From positions 1-53,091 of the forward strand of contig CAIVQH010000032.1 in the NCBI GenBank assembly GCA_903907995.1: a stretch of 53,091 nucleotides of DNA, in the 5' to 3' direction. This document shows positions 34,834 through 43,100 of this stretch, piece after piece. A model generated the notes under the pieces. That model was not told the origin of the DNA, ran no database searches, and was given only the letters and a program-made list of their open reading frames with translations. A program made the translations under genes and the position numbers. Source of the stretch: an uncultured Verrucomicrobiota bacterium (GTDB lineage: Bacteria > Verrucomicrobiota > Verrucomicrobiia > Limisphaerales > UBA9464). Positions within the stretch are counted from its first letter, which is position 1, and each line of letters opens with the position of its first letter.

Positions 34834-35128
34834 ACTGTTGCGATGGTTAATAGGGCTGGGTTGTGTTAAATATCTTCGCTCATGCTGGCGGAACATAATA
34901 CCGGAGATAAGTCCAATTCCCGTTCGGTCAAATAATTTGAACCATGTCAGTCTTTGAGGTCGAATCCAAACCGGCAATGGTGTGGGACTGCGCGCCTTGA
35001 GAGGCGGTCTGTCCTGACCTTCCCCCACCTCGTACCCGGAATGCGCAGGGAGAGGGCGGAAGCGCCGGTTGGAAACGGCACCCGTAAAATCAAATCGCCG
35101 GCCCCATCGGACGCGCTAGCCTGCGGCC
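34834..35128. other. Divergent gap upstream of the PEP-CTERM gene
   Basis: AT-rich stretches near 34850-34950 probably carry the promoter of the PEP-CTERM gene. Nothing else is recognisable. Confidence 0.35.
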
Positions 35129-36082
35129 ATGACTGATGGTCAACGGCAGGCGATCCTCAACCTCTGCGTGCAGGCCGCGCTGGCGGACGGCACCACTTCG
35201 CCCTCGGAACGCGCCGCCCTGCAATCGGTGGCCGACCGGCTTGGGCTGCCCGGGCTGGCTGCCGGTGTCTCCGATGCGGAGCTGCGGTCGCGCCCGCAGG
35301 CGGTGACCGACGTCGCCGCCAGCCTGCGTGGCAGCGAACAGGCCCGGCCGGCCTACGAGATGGCCACGGCCATCTGCGCGGCGGACGGGTTGCCGAATCC
35401 GGCGGAGCAGTGGTTCCTCGAGGCGCTGCACAGCGCGCTCGGCCTGCCGCGTGAGCAGGTGCAGGAGGTGAAGCAGCAGGCGGAAGCCATCGCCTCCGCG
35501 TCGTCCGCCCCGTTTGCGGCGACGGCGAACACATCCGCCCCGACGATCACGGTCCCCAATGTCTCCGTGGCGGAGCTCGACCGGATGGTCCTGAACAATT
35601 CGATTCTCGCCGGCGCGCTGGAGCTGCTGCCCGACACCTTGGCGACCATGGCCATCGTGCCGGTGCAGATGCGGCTGGTGTATCAGGTCGGCAAGGCCCA
35701 CGGCTACGACCTGGATCGCGGGCACATCACGGACCTGCTGGCGACGGTTGGCGTCGGGCTGGCCTCGCAGGTGGTCGAGAGCTATGCCGAGCGCGCGGTG
35801 CGCGGCCTGCTGGGCCATTTTGCCGGCGGATTGGTGCGCGGGCTGGCGGGCCAGCTGGTGGATTCCGGAATGGCCTTCGCCACCACCTATGCGCTGGGCC
35901 AGATGGCGAGGCAATATTACGCGGGCGGCCGCCGCTTCAACGCGATCGAGCTGCGCGGCCTCTATGATTCGATGCTCGGCGAGGGGCGGGCCTTGCGCGG
36001 GAACTACCTGCCCCAGATCCGCGAGCAGGCCGGCCGCGTGAATCTCGGCAGCCTGACCTCGATGCTTCGTGGCAACGCCTAA
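35129..36082 (+). CDS. TerB-like / DUF697-type protein
   Basis: A 317-residue protein. The N-terminal part (about 1-115) is a tandem TerB-like helical bundle: A-I-L-N-L-C-V-Q-A-A-L-A-D-G-T-T-S-P-S-E-R, then A-T-A-I-C-A-A-D-G-L-P-N-P-A-E-Q-W-F-L-E-A-L. The acidic D-G-x-x-S/N-P-x-E loops are typical metal-binding-like turns. The C-terminal part (about 150-285) resembles DUF697/YcjF: A-I-V-P-V-Q-M-R-L-V-Y-Q-V-G-K-A-H-G-Y, then glycine-rich amphipathic helices that associate with membranes. The combination suggests a stress- or membrane-associated protein. The role is unknown. Confidence 0.75.
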   Translation: MTDGQRQAILNLCVQAALADGTTSPSERAALQSVADRLGLPGLAAGVSDAELRSRPQAVTDVAASLRGSEQARPAYEMATAICAADGLPNPAEQWFLEALHSALGLPREQVQEVKQQAEAIASASSAPFAATANTSAPTITVPNVSVAELDRMVLNNSILAGALELLPDTLATMAIVPVQMRLVYQVGKAHGYDLDRGHITDLLATVGVGLASQVVESYAERAVRGLLGHFAGGLVRGLAGQLVDSGMAFATTYALGQMARQYYAGGRRFNAIELRGLYDSMLGEGRALRGNYLPQIREQAGRVNLGSLTSMLRGNA

Positions 36083-36415
36083 GGTCCTGAGGCGCCTGCC
36101 TGCGTAGCAGCCGACGTGAGGAGGCTCCATTTGCCATTCTCAGTCAGAGCCCCCTCACGTCGGCTGCTACGGAATGGGAAAGATTTCCACAGAGCCTGGC
36201 TTCAGGCACTTCCATGCGGCTGTTACCCCACGTCTTGAGTCCGTTTATCTCACCCTAGAAGGGCCGTTCAGGATCCGGACTTTTCCGGTCACCGGACACA
36301 TCGGCGTCGCGAGCTTCGTGTTCGTGAGGACCGGCCATAAGGATGGCCCAAACCTCTGTCTGTGGCAGACCTGTCTGCGACTTCGATTTTCCATGGCTCC
36401 AAACCAAGGAGGACA
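36083..36415. other. Gap with a long inverted repeat and the SPFH gene leader
   Basis: The left part contains the 25-base inverted repeat listed separately. The right part holds the promoter region and a strong Shine-Dalgarno sequence (AAGGAGGA, about 36406-36413) placed just before ATG 36416, which fixes the SPFH start. Confidence 0.6.
36103..36171. repeat. 25-base inverted repeat, terminator- or MITE-like
   Basis: The left arm is 36103-36127, beginning CGTAGCAGCCGACGTGAGG, and the right arm is 36147-36171. The arms match at 24 of 25 positions when one is reverse-complemented, around a 19-base spacer. It lies 20 bases after the TerB gene. No T-run follows, so a dispersed palindromic repeat is more likely than a plain terminator. 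I recall similar sequences as numerous in verrucomicrobial genomes; not verified here. Confidence 0.75.
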
Positions 36416-37420
36416 ATGAAAAACCAAGCATATCTGACCGCCATCGTCGTCACCACCGCCTTCGTCACCGGCTGCAAGCCGGTTAAGGTTCTCGATATCA
36501 AGGAGGTGAAACCCAATGAGACCGCCTGGGCGATCCCGCTTGACGGTTCGGCACAGGACGGCCAAGTGAAGTTCAACTCCGTCGGCTTTCTGGACCAGAA
36601 GAAGGTCGCGATGAAGCGCATCATGATCGACAAGGTCGAGCGCTCCGTCGGGCGTTTCTGGTTCGACATCGAGTGGATACCCGCGGTGCGCGTCATCACC
36701 GTGGACCGTTCCCTAGTCACCCGGGAATGGACCGACAACGACAAGACTGGCAGCAGTGCCAAACGTGACGGAATCCCGGTCAACACCCGGGACAACATCG
36801 CGCTCACCATCGGCCTGACCGTCACCGCCAGCATCGAGGAGGATGAGGCATCAACCTACCTTTACTATCACGGCGAGAAGCCGCTCTCGGAGGTCACCGA
36901 CGTGAACATCCGGTCCTTTGCCGTGGCGGAACTGAACCGGCAGGTGTCCGCCATGACCCTGACCGAGTTCCAGCAGCGGCAGACGGAGATCTACACGAAG
37001 CTGTTCGCGGACACGGCCTCCTATTACAAGACCAAGGGGGTGACCATCCAGTATCTCGGCAACGCCGAGGGCTGGCACTTCGCCCACAAGGAGATTCAGG
37101 ACAGCATCAACCGGAGCTTCACGGCCCAGCAGGACAACCGCACCGCCGAGATGGAGCAGCAGGCCCAGAAGACCCGGAACCAGACCATGGTCCTGAACCA
37201 GGAGACGGCCAACCAGGTCAAGATCCTTGCGGCGCAGGCCGAGGCGGATTCGGCGAGGAAGCTCATGGAAGTGAAGGAGGCCGCGGAGTTCCAGAACCGC
37301 CTTCAGGTGGCGCTCCTGGCCGCGCAGGCGCAGATGAAGATGGCGACCACGTGGGATGGAAAGATGCCGTCGAACATCCTGCCGTCGAATTCACCGCTGC
37401 TGTTGCAGCTGGGCAGATGA
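36416..37420 (+). CDS. SPFH/Band 7-domain lipoprotein
   Basis: A 334-residue protein. The N-terminus (Y-L-T-A-I-V-V-T-T-A-F-V-T-G-C) is a lipoprotein signal with lipobox Cys20, which is unusual because most SPFH proteins use a transmembrane hairpin. The SPFH region (about 40-220) contains N-T-R-D-N-I-A-L-T-I-G-L-T-V-T-A-S-I and F-A-V-A-E-L-N-R-Q-V-S-A-M-T-L-T-E-F. A Gln/Glu/Ala-rich coiled coil (about 235-310) follows. Members organise membrane microdomains and scaffold proteases or other partners. A strong AAGGAGGA ribosome-binding site fixes the start. Confidence 0.85.
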   Translation: MKNQAYLTAIVVTTAFVTGCKPVKVLDIKEVKPNETAWAIPLDGSAQDGQVKFNSVGFLDQKKVAMKRIMIDKVERSVGRFWFDIEWIPAVRVITVDRSLVTREWTDNDKTGSSAKRDGIPVNTRDNIALTIGLTVTASIEEDEASTYLYYHGEKPLSEVTDVNIRSFAVAELNRQVSAMTLTEFQQRQTEIYTKLFADTASYYKTKGVTIQYLGNAEGWHFAHKEIQDSINRSFTAQQDNRTAEMEQQAQKTRNQTMVLNQETANQVKILAAQAEADSARKLMEVKEAAEFQNRLQVALLAAQAQMKMATTWDGKMPSNILPSNSPLLLQLGR

Positions 37421-37458
37421 TTCGCAGAAGCGAACGGTAGCCGTAATGGTGCGTCAAT

Positions 37459-37509
37459 GAGAGGGCCCGCTTTGATGGTCAATGCCACGAATCCAAGGCG
37501 GGCTCTCTC
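37459..37509. terminator. Convergent terminator-like hairpin after the SPFH gene
   Basis: The arm GAGAGGGCCCGC (37459-37470) pairs with GCGGGCTCTCTC (37498-37509) with one G-U pair, and the stem extends about four more pairs inside. It lies 38 bases after the SPFH stop. The T-run is weak, so termination efficiency is uncertain. Confidence 0.55.
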
Positions 37510-37601
37510 TTCATCCCACCTCTCATCCCGGCCCTCTCCCCGTTGAGGGAAGAGATCCTAGCCCGCATGTGAGGCCGCCCGTCGCCGACGGTCCTCGGTG
37601 A

Positions 37602-37736
37602 GTAGCGCAGATTTGCAATCTGCTGTATCGCGGGTTTGTAACCCGCACCGGCCACAGGATTTCCCGGACGCGTCCAAGCATCCGACGCGTTGCCGATTGA
37701 AAATCGGCGATACAGCAGGTTGCAAACCTGCGCTAC
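37602..37736. repeat. 135-base inverted repeat with four 17-nt hairpins
   Basis: The outer arms 37602-37630 and 37708-37736 match at 27 of 29 positions. Inside are four hairpins of identical form, a seven-base stem with three-base loop: 37607-37623 (GCAGATT/AATCTGC), 37630-37646 (GCGGGTT/AACCCGC), 37692-37708 (GCCGATT/AATCGGC) and 37715-37731 (GCAGGTT/AACCTGC). Stem sequences differ, but every change is paired by its complement. All stems are of the form GCnnnTT/AAnnnGC. Confidence 0.85.
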
Positions 37737-37816
37737 CTCCATGGCGCGCCGCTCTCCTGCAATCAGCCCCGGGCAACCAAGGTGCCAAGATGCGCCTATG
37801 GCGCTGCCACCAATCT

Positions 37817-39760
37817 CTACGGCGCCTTGATCGCGCCGACATAGCGACCGAGCCAGTAGCCGAGCAGGTACTCGTCGCCGGGAAAGTCCGTCGTGTCATC
37901 GCCCTGATCCAGGATGAAGGGCTGGGTGTTGATGCGCGCGATGAGGCGTTCGCCGGGCGGGAGCAGTTCCTTCAGTTCTCGAGCCATGAAATTGGGCGGC
38001 AGCTTCGTGAGATCCTGCCGGTGTGAATTCACGACCTTCCAGGCGATGGTGTCGAGGGGTGTCCCGCGCAGCGTCCACACCGAGCCGGCGGCATCCACGT
38101 CCTTCACGCCGCAGGCGGCGGCGATGAAGTTCCAGATCGGGTAGCGTTCGGGATTCTCGATTTCCAGATGCTCCCGCACGACGCCCAGATATTTGGCGCG
38201 CAACTCCGGGGTGAAAGCGAAGCGCACGAGCGGCCAGTAGGTGAAGAAGGACAGCTCGTCATCGCTGTGGTTCCACTCGTCGCCCATGTTGTTGCCGAGG
38301 TGGATGTAGCCATCTGTCTTGGCGATGAGTTTCAGCGAACTTAGGATGTTGGTGAGGTAGCCGTGCTTCGCGAACATCTCGTAGGCCTTGTCGCGGTAGC
38401 GCGGGTTGCCGGTCATGGCGAACGCGAGCTGCAGGGTGGCAGTGAGCTCGGCGCTGTTGAGCTGGCGGTCGTGGATGGTGGGCGGGAACCAGTTCACGTA
38501 CTCGGGATTCCAGCGGCCCCAGAGCGTGGGTTTGCCGTCCACGTCGATGAGGTAGAGGTCGTGCGTGAGGATGTGCTCGACGATGGGGATAAAATTCGTG
38601 GCGATGCGCGCGCGTTCGGCGGCGTTGGTGGCGACGAGTTCCCACATCACCGCGTGGGCGAAGGTCTGCGAGCAGATCTCGTCGCTGCTGGTGTGGCCCT
38701 TCCATTCCCAGGCGGGATCGGGCGCGTCGCGCCAGCGGTCGGTATCGGAGAACTTGAAGCCGCGTCGCTCGAAGGTGCGCGCGGGAAAGCCGGTGTTCGT
38801 GTGGATGCTCTGGAGCCGCTCCAGCGCCGCAAACGATTCCCAGGCCTGCCGGCGGATTTCCTCCTCGTGGGTGACTGCGTAACGTGCGCCCAGCGAGCCG
38901 ATGTAGTAGCTCGTCCAGCCGCCGTCGTTGTCGGTGTCGATCATTTCGCTGGAGGTGATATCACCGGGGACGAGCAGGCGGCGCTCGGCGGTGAAGCCGT
39001 AGCGCATGTTCCGCGAGCGGATCTTGCGGTGGAACCAGTCGGCCTTGGCGGCCATCGTGGTCTGGCGGAACTCGATCTTGTTGAGGCCGGTCTTGGTCAG
39101 CACCCAAAGGTGGCCATCGTGATCCACGGCGAGATCGACGACGTCATCATCACGCAGCCAGCGTTTGCCGGCGTAGTAGCGGAAGTGCGGAGGGTTGATG
39201 CCGGGGGCGGAAGGGGTGGCATAGCGCGCAATGGAGCCCTGACGCTCGAAAAAGGCCCCCCGGGTGGTGCCGAACCAGACGCCGCCGGGAACGTTCACAT
39301 GGGTGTTCAGATCCGACCACGGCACGCCGGGCGCAGGCGCGGGCAGGGGTGGCCGGGCCAGTTGGCGGATGACTTCCTCCCGCAGCGGCCGGCCATTGTC
39401 TCCATTCGACAGCCAGCCCTCCTCAAACTGATAGGCCAAGTCGCCCTGCGGCGTGAGGGCGATGTCGCGGGCGATTTTGCCGGTGAATGGCCGGTAGCTT
39501 TTGTCGAGGGCGAGCGTGTCGTCATAGACACGGGCGACGCCCTTGTCGGTGAGCACGTACACGGTGTCTTCCTTGTCCACGACGAGCTTCTTGTAGACGG
39601 CATTCGTGAGCTCGGGGGAGTGGTGGATGCGGACGGCGACATCCTGCCAGAAGGGGGCGTCGGGGATGGGGGCGGCGGTTGCGCGCGGAGCAGGGGGCAG
39701 GAGCAGGAGTAAGAGCAGGAGCAAGAAAGAGAATGGCTGCTGGGGCGGCGCGAACTTCAT
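37817..39760 (-). CDS. Exported propeller / helical-domain protein
   Basis: A 647-residue protein from ATG 39760, where a classic signal peptide begins (F-A-P-P-Q-Q-P-F-S-F followed by a long Leu run and P-P-A-P-R-A-T-A-A). The first 240 or so residues have propeller-type strands (V-Y-V-L-T-D-K-G-V-A-R-V, H-D-G-H-L-W-V-L-T-K-T-G-L-N-K-I), like the sensor propellers of two-component regulators. The rest is helical and aromatic-rich (W-G-R-W-N-P-E-Y-V-N-W-F, D-G-Y-I-H-L-G-N-N-M-G-D-E-W-N-H) and resembles alpha/alpha-barrel proteins. The catalytic role is unknown. A terminator-like hairpin ends four bases before this ATG. Confidence 0.75.
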   Translation of the reverse strand: MKFAPPQQPFSFLLLLLLLLLPPAPRATAAPIPDAPFWQDVAVRIHHSPELTNAVYKKLVVDKEDTVYVLTDKGVARVYDDTLALDKSYRPFTGKIARDIALTPQGDLAYQFEEGWLSNGDNGRPLREEVIRQLARPPLPAPAPGVPWSDLNTHVNVPGGVWFGTTRGAFFERQGSIARYATPSAPGINPPHFRYYAGKRWLRDDDVVDLAVDHDGHLWVLTKTGLNKIEFRQTTMAAKADWFHRKIRSRNMRYGFTAERRLLVPGDITSSEMIDTDNDGGWTSYYIGSLGARYAVTHEEEIRRQAWESFAALERLQSIHTNTGFPARTFERRGFKFSDTDRWRDAPDPAWEWKGHTSSDEICSQTFAHAVMWELVATNAAERARIATNFIPIVEHILTHDLYLIDVDGKPTLWGRWNPEYVNWFPPTIHDRQLNSAELTATLQLAFAMTGNPRYRDKAYEMFAKHGYLTNILSSLKLIAKTDGYIHLGNNMGDEWNHSDDELSFFTYWPLVRFAFTPELRAKYLGVVREHLEIENPERYPIWNFIAAACGVKDVDAAGSVWTLRGTPLDTIAWKVVNSHRQDLTKLPPNFMARELKELLPPGERLIARINTQPFILDQGDDTTDFPGDEYLLGYWLGRYVGAIKAP

Positions 39761-39764
39761 CCGC

Positions 39765-39818
39765 AAAAACAAACACGCGCCGGAGACGGAGGAAAGCTCC
39801 GTCGTGCTCCGGCGCGTG
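39765..39818 (-). terminator. Strong terminator-like hairpin abutting the start codon
   Basis: On the reverse strand an 11-base stem (CACGCGCCGGA with TCCGGCGCGTG) encloses a seven-base stem GACGGAG/CTCCGTC with loop CTTTC and a four-base bulge. It is followed directly by TTTGTTTTTG (39773-39764). The tract ends four bases before ATG 39760. It is an intrinsic-terminator structure for transcripts arriving from the giant gene. Confidence 0.75.
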
Positions 39819-39860
39819 AGAAGGAGCCATTGCGCAGGGCTGAAAGCCCGTCTGAGTAAT

Positions 39861-40033
39861 GCCTGGGGTGGAGCGAGCCGGGCGAGAGCAGCCCCAGGTT
39901 ACTGCAGCAAAAGAAGTCGAGCGCTGTAAGCGCGTCCCAAGACGCGTGCTCTGTGGGCAGGCCTTCAGCCCTTGGCCCCCATTGTGAAGGGCGTGCCTGG
40001 GGCTTCGCTCACAATGTTCGCTCCACCCCAGGC
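39861..40033. repeat. 16-base inverted repeat element
   Basis: GCCTGGGGTGGAGCGA (39861-39876) and its exact reverse complement (40018-40033) flank a core of about 140 bases. The core contains smaller palindromes such as ATTGTGA/TCACAAT (39981-40014). It has no open reading frame and could be a miniature mobile element or a REP-like unit. Confidence 0.65.
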
Positions 40034-40173
40034 AATCCTCAAACGCGCTTTCAGCGCTACGGCCCAGTAAAGGCGCGGCAGAGGCCTGGGAACTTATCTG
40101 GTGGCGCGTTGCTGCGGTTGGTCCTGCGGACCCAGCCGCGCTCCGGCAAAAGGCGCGCGCGTTGGCTTCCGAG

Positions 40174-43100
40174 TTAAGGAATCACCAACCGGTAGTAACG
40201 TTCACTGTGGCCCGTGAGGTTGTCGCTGGCGGTGGCGGCGGTGCTGGTGGCGACAAACTCGTTGAGCGTCTGCCACGGGGTGCTGAGTGAGTCGCTCACT
40301 TCGACTCGATAGCGCAGCCCGATCTGGGCGGGCCAGGTCAGTGTGACATTGCTGTCGTTGACCGTTGCGCCCAGGGCCGGTGTGGTCGGGGCGATCACGT
40401 TGATGCTCACGGTGGCGTCATCGCTGAGCGGCGGGACCCCGTTGTCGGTGGCACGCACCACGACGCTGTTCGCGCCCACCTGAGCAGCCGTGGGGGTCCA
40501 GCTGAATTGGGCCGGTGAGCCCGTCAGCGTGGCGCCGACGGGGGACGCTCCCGGGAACGAGTATGTGAGCGTCTGGCCCGCGTCGGGATCGGTGGCCGTG
40601 ACGAGGAACGACAGCGCCTGGCCGACATAGGCCGTCTGGCTGCCGATGGCGGCGAGGACCGGGGCGCGATTGGCGATGGCCGAGGGATTGGCCGCCGCCG
40701 GGGTGGGTAGGCTGAAAATCTTCAGGCCGCCGGGGAAGTTATCCGGATCCCGCCCGAAGGACTGGTTGGCCGTGGGCACGCTGTAGTCGAGGTAATCCAC
40801 GACCGCCGGCAGTCCGAGCTGCGGCCGGCTCAGGGCCAGCACGCCGTTGGTGGGATCGAGGCGGAAGTTGGTATGGAGTTCGGTGGGGGTGGCGTCGGCC
40901 GGCTGGCCGTCCGCAAACACGAGCAGGAACTGGCCGGGGGCGATGACCGTACCGGCGGGGAAAACCCACTGGCCGAGGTTGGTGTAACTGTTGGCGAGCG
41001 ACCAGCCATCGAGGCTGACGGGCAGGCTGCCCCGGTTCACCAGTTCGAGCCACGGCTCGGGCAGGTCCCGGCTGTCCAGCAGGCCGGTGGTGTTGTTCGG
41101 CAGCACCTCATTGATCCACAGCGGCGGGAATTCCGGCAGGTCGGCGACGACGCTGTTGGTCGTGCCCGGGGTGAAGCCGGTGACGCTCGTGCTGCCGTTG
41201 GCAATGTTCACGGTGCTCCGGATGCCGCTGCCCGAGAGCCGGACGGTGAGATTGCCACCGGCTGTGTTCGGCAGGTACCAGTAGCTCACCGTGTACGGCG
41301 CGCCCTGCGTGAGCGGTGTGGCCAGGTCCTGATAGACGGCGGAGGCCCGGGTCGTCCCGCCGGCGGTCGCGACCAGGTGCAGGCTGGCGTTGCCGCCATG
41401 CTTCACTGTGGTGCTGCGGGCGGATTGCGCCATGTTGCCGTCCGTGCCGATGGCGAACGGTCCGGGGAAGTCGGACTCGAAGTCGCCGTTGGCGAGCAGG
41501 TTGGCGCCCACCTCGGCCACGTTGCCGGCGACGAGCACCACGTCGTCCACGTACACGTCCGTCGCGGTTTCGAGGTAGAGGTAGAGCGTGGAGCTGCTCG
41601 CGGTGCCGGACTGCACGACGTGCTGCCATTGCGGTCCCGAATTGGCGCCCCAGTTGCCCACGCGCGAGCTGTCGCGGCGGGCGTCCACCAGCTGCAGCGC
41701 AGAGCCGCCGTCGGCATTGGTCGGCCACGGCAGGCTGGCGCGGAAATCCACCAGCGTGAGCGTGCGGCCGGTACGGTCAAAGATGCCGAGCTGGGTGCCG
41801 AAGCGGTCGAGCTGGCCGGACCACGGGCCCAGCACGGGGATCGTGCTGCCATACGCGCTGGCAAAGGCGGCGAGGTTCTGCGCCACCACCAGGAACTTGC
41901 CGGGTGCGAGCTTCGTGCCCGCCGGGAAATCGAACCGCAGGTTCTCGCCGGCGAGCTGCAGCCCGCCGAGGTCCTGGGTGGTGATGGTGGAAGGATTGAA
42001 CAGTTCCACGTAGGCGGCATTGGTCGCCGTCGAGTGGTACATGATCTCGTTGATCACCGCGCGGAACTTCGGAACGGTGATCACCGTGAAGGACTTCGTG
42101 TCGGAAAGGTTGCCGGGACCGTTGTCGGTGACCGTGAGGGTGATGGAATTGGTGGTCGGGCCGGTGTCATCCGGGGTGGCCCACACGAAGATTCCCGAGT
42201 TGGGATCCACCGACGCGCCCGCTGGCGCACCCACCCCCAGGGTGTAGGTCAGCGTCTGCGGCGGCAGGTCGGCATCGGTTGCGGTGGCCTGGAAGGTCAC
42301 GACCGAGCCCTCTTCCACAGTGAAGTCCTTCAGCGTGCCCAATACCGGGGCCTGGTCCACCTCGTTGACGGTGAGCCCGAAGCTCTGGACGGCGCTGAGC
42401 CCGCCAGACAATTCGGTGGCGCGGACGATGATGCTGTAGGTGGCAGGTCCCTGTGCCTCGCTCGGTGTCCACTGGATGATGCCCGAGCCGGGCTCGATGG
42501 AGATGCCCGACGGCAGGTTGCCCTCGAGCGAGTAGGTGACCGCGACGGGCGGTGAGTCCGGGTCGGCCGCATGCACGGTCAGAGTGAAGGGCTGCCCCTC
42601 GTTCACGCTTTGCGGCTGGATGGGGTCGAAGACGGGCGGGTTGTTCACCTCGTTGACGGTGAGGGTGAACGTTTTGGCGTCCCCCAGCGAGCCGTCGCTG
42701 ACCCGCACGGTCAGCGGATACACGCCCGGCCCCTGGCTTTCGGTGGGCGTCCAGGTGAAGACGCCGGTGTTGGCGTCGATCGCCGTACCCGTCGGGGCAC
42801 CGGCATCAAGGGAATACGTGAGCTTGTTCGCGGGCACATCGGGATCGGTCGCGGTGGCGGTGAACGAGAAGAGCGAGCCCTCGTTGATGGTGCGGTCGGC
42901 GATCGGGGCGAGCGCCGGCGGGCGGTTGACCTCGTTTACCGTCACGGTCACGTGCTGCACGGCGCTGCGGGGCGGCGTGCCATTGTCGAGTGCCCGCAGG
43001 GAGAAGGTATACGTGCCCGGTCCCTGTTCCTCGCTCGGTGTCCAGGCAAAGACGCCGGTGGCCGGATCAATGGTGGTTCCGGCGGGGGCATCGAGGCCGA

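Larger units (their letters stand above)
37421..37816. other. Repeat-rich gap between two convergent genes
   Basis: Holds the terminator hairpin and the four-hairpin repeat listed separately, plus a GC-rich stretch with CCCTCTCCCC-GTTG-AGGG near 37532-37550 related in sequence to the hairpins at 28 kb. No gene is supported. Confidence 0.7.
39761..40173. other. Repeat-rich gap downstream of the giant surface protein gene
   Basis: No gene is supported. It holds the hairpin at 39774-39818 and the inverted repeat at 39861-40033 with further palindromes (for example GGGCTGAAAGCCC at about 39838-39850). Confidence 0.65.

Noticed and set aside
35090-36130. 346-codon reverse frame opposite the TerB gene
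   Set aside because: Arg/Gly-rich shadow and no domain.
37602-37736. CRISPR array
   Set aside because: The repeats are short hairpins in an inverted arrangement, not direct repeats with unique spacers.
38363-39712. 449-codon forward frame opposite the propeller protein
   Set aside because: Antisense shadow; no family resemblance.
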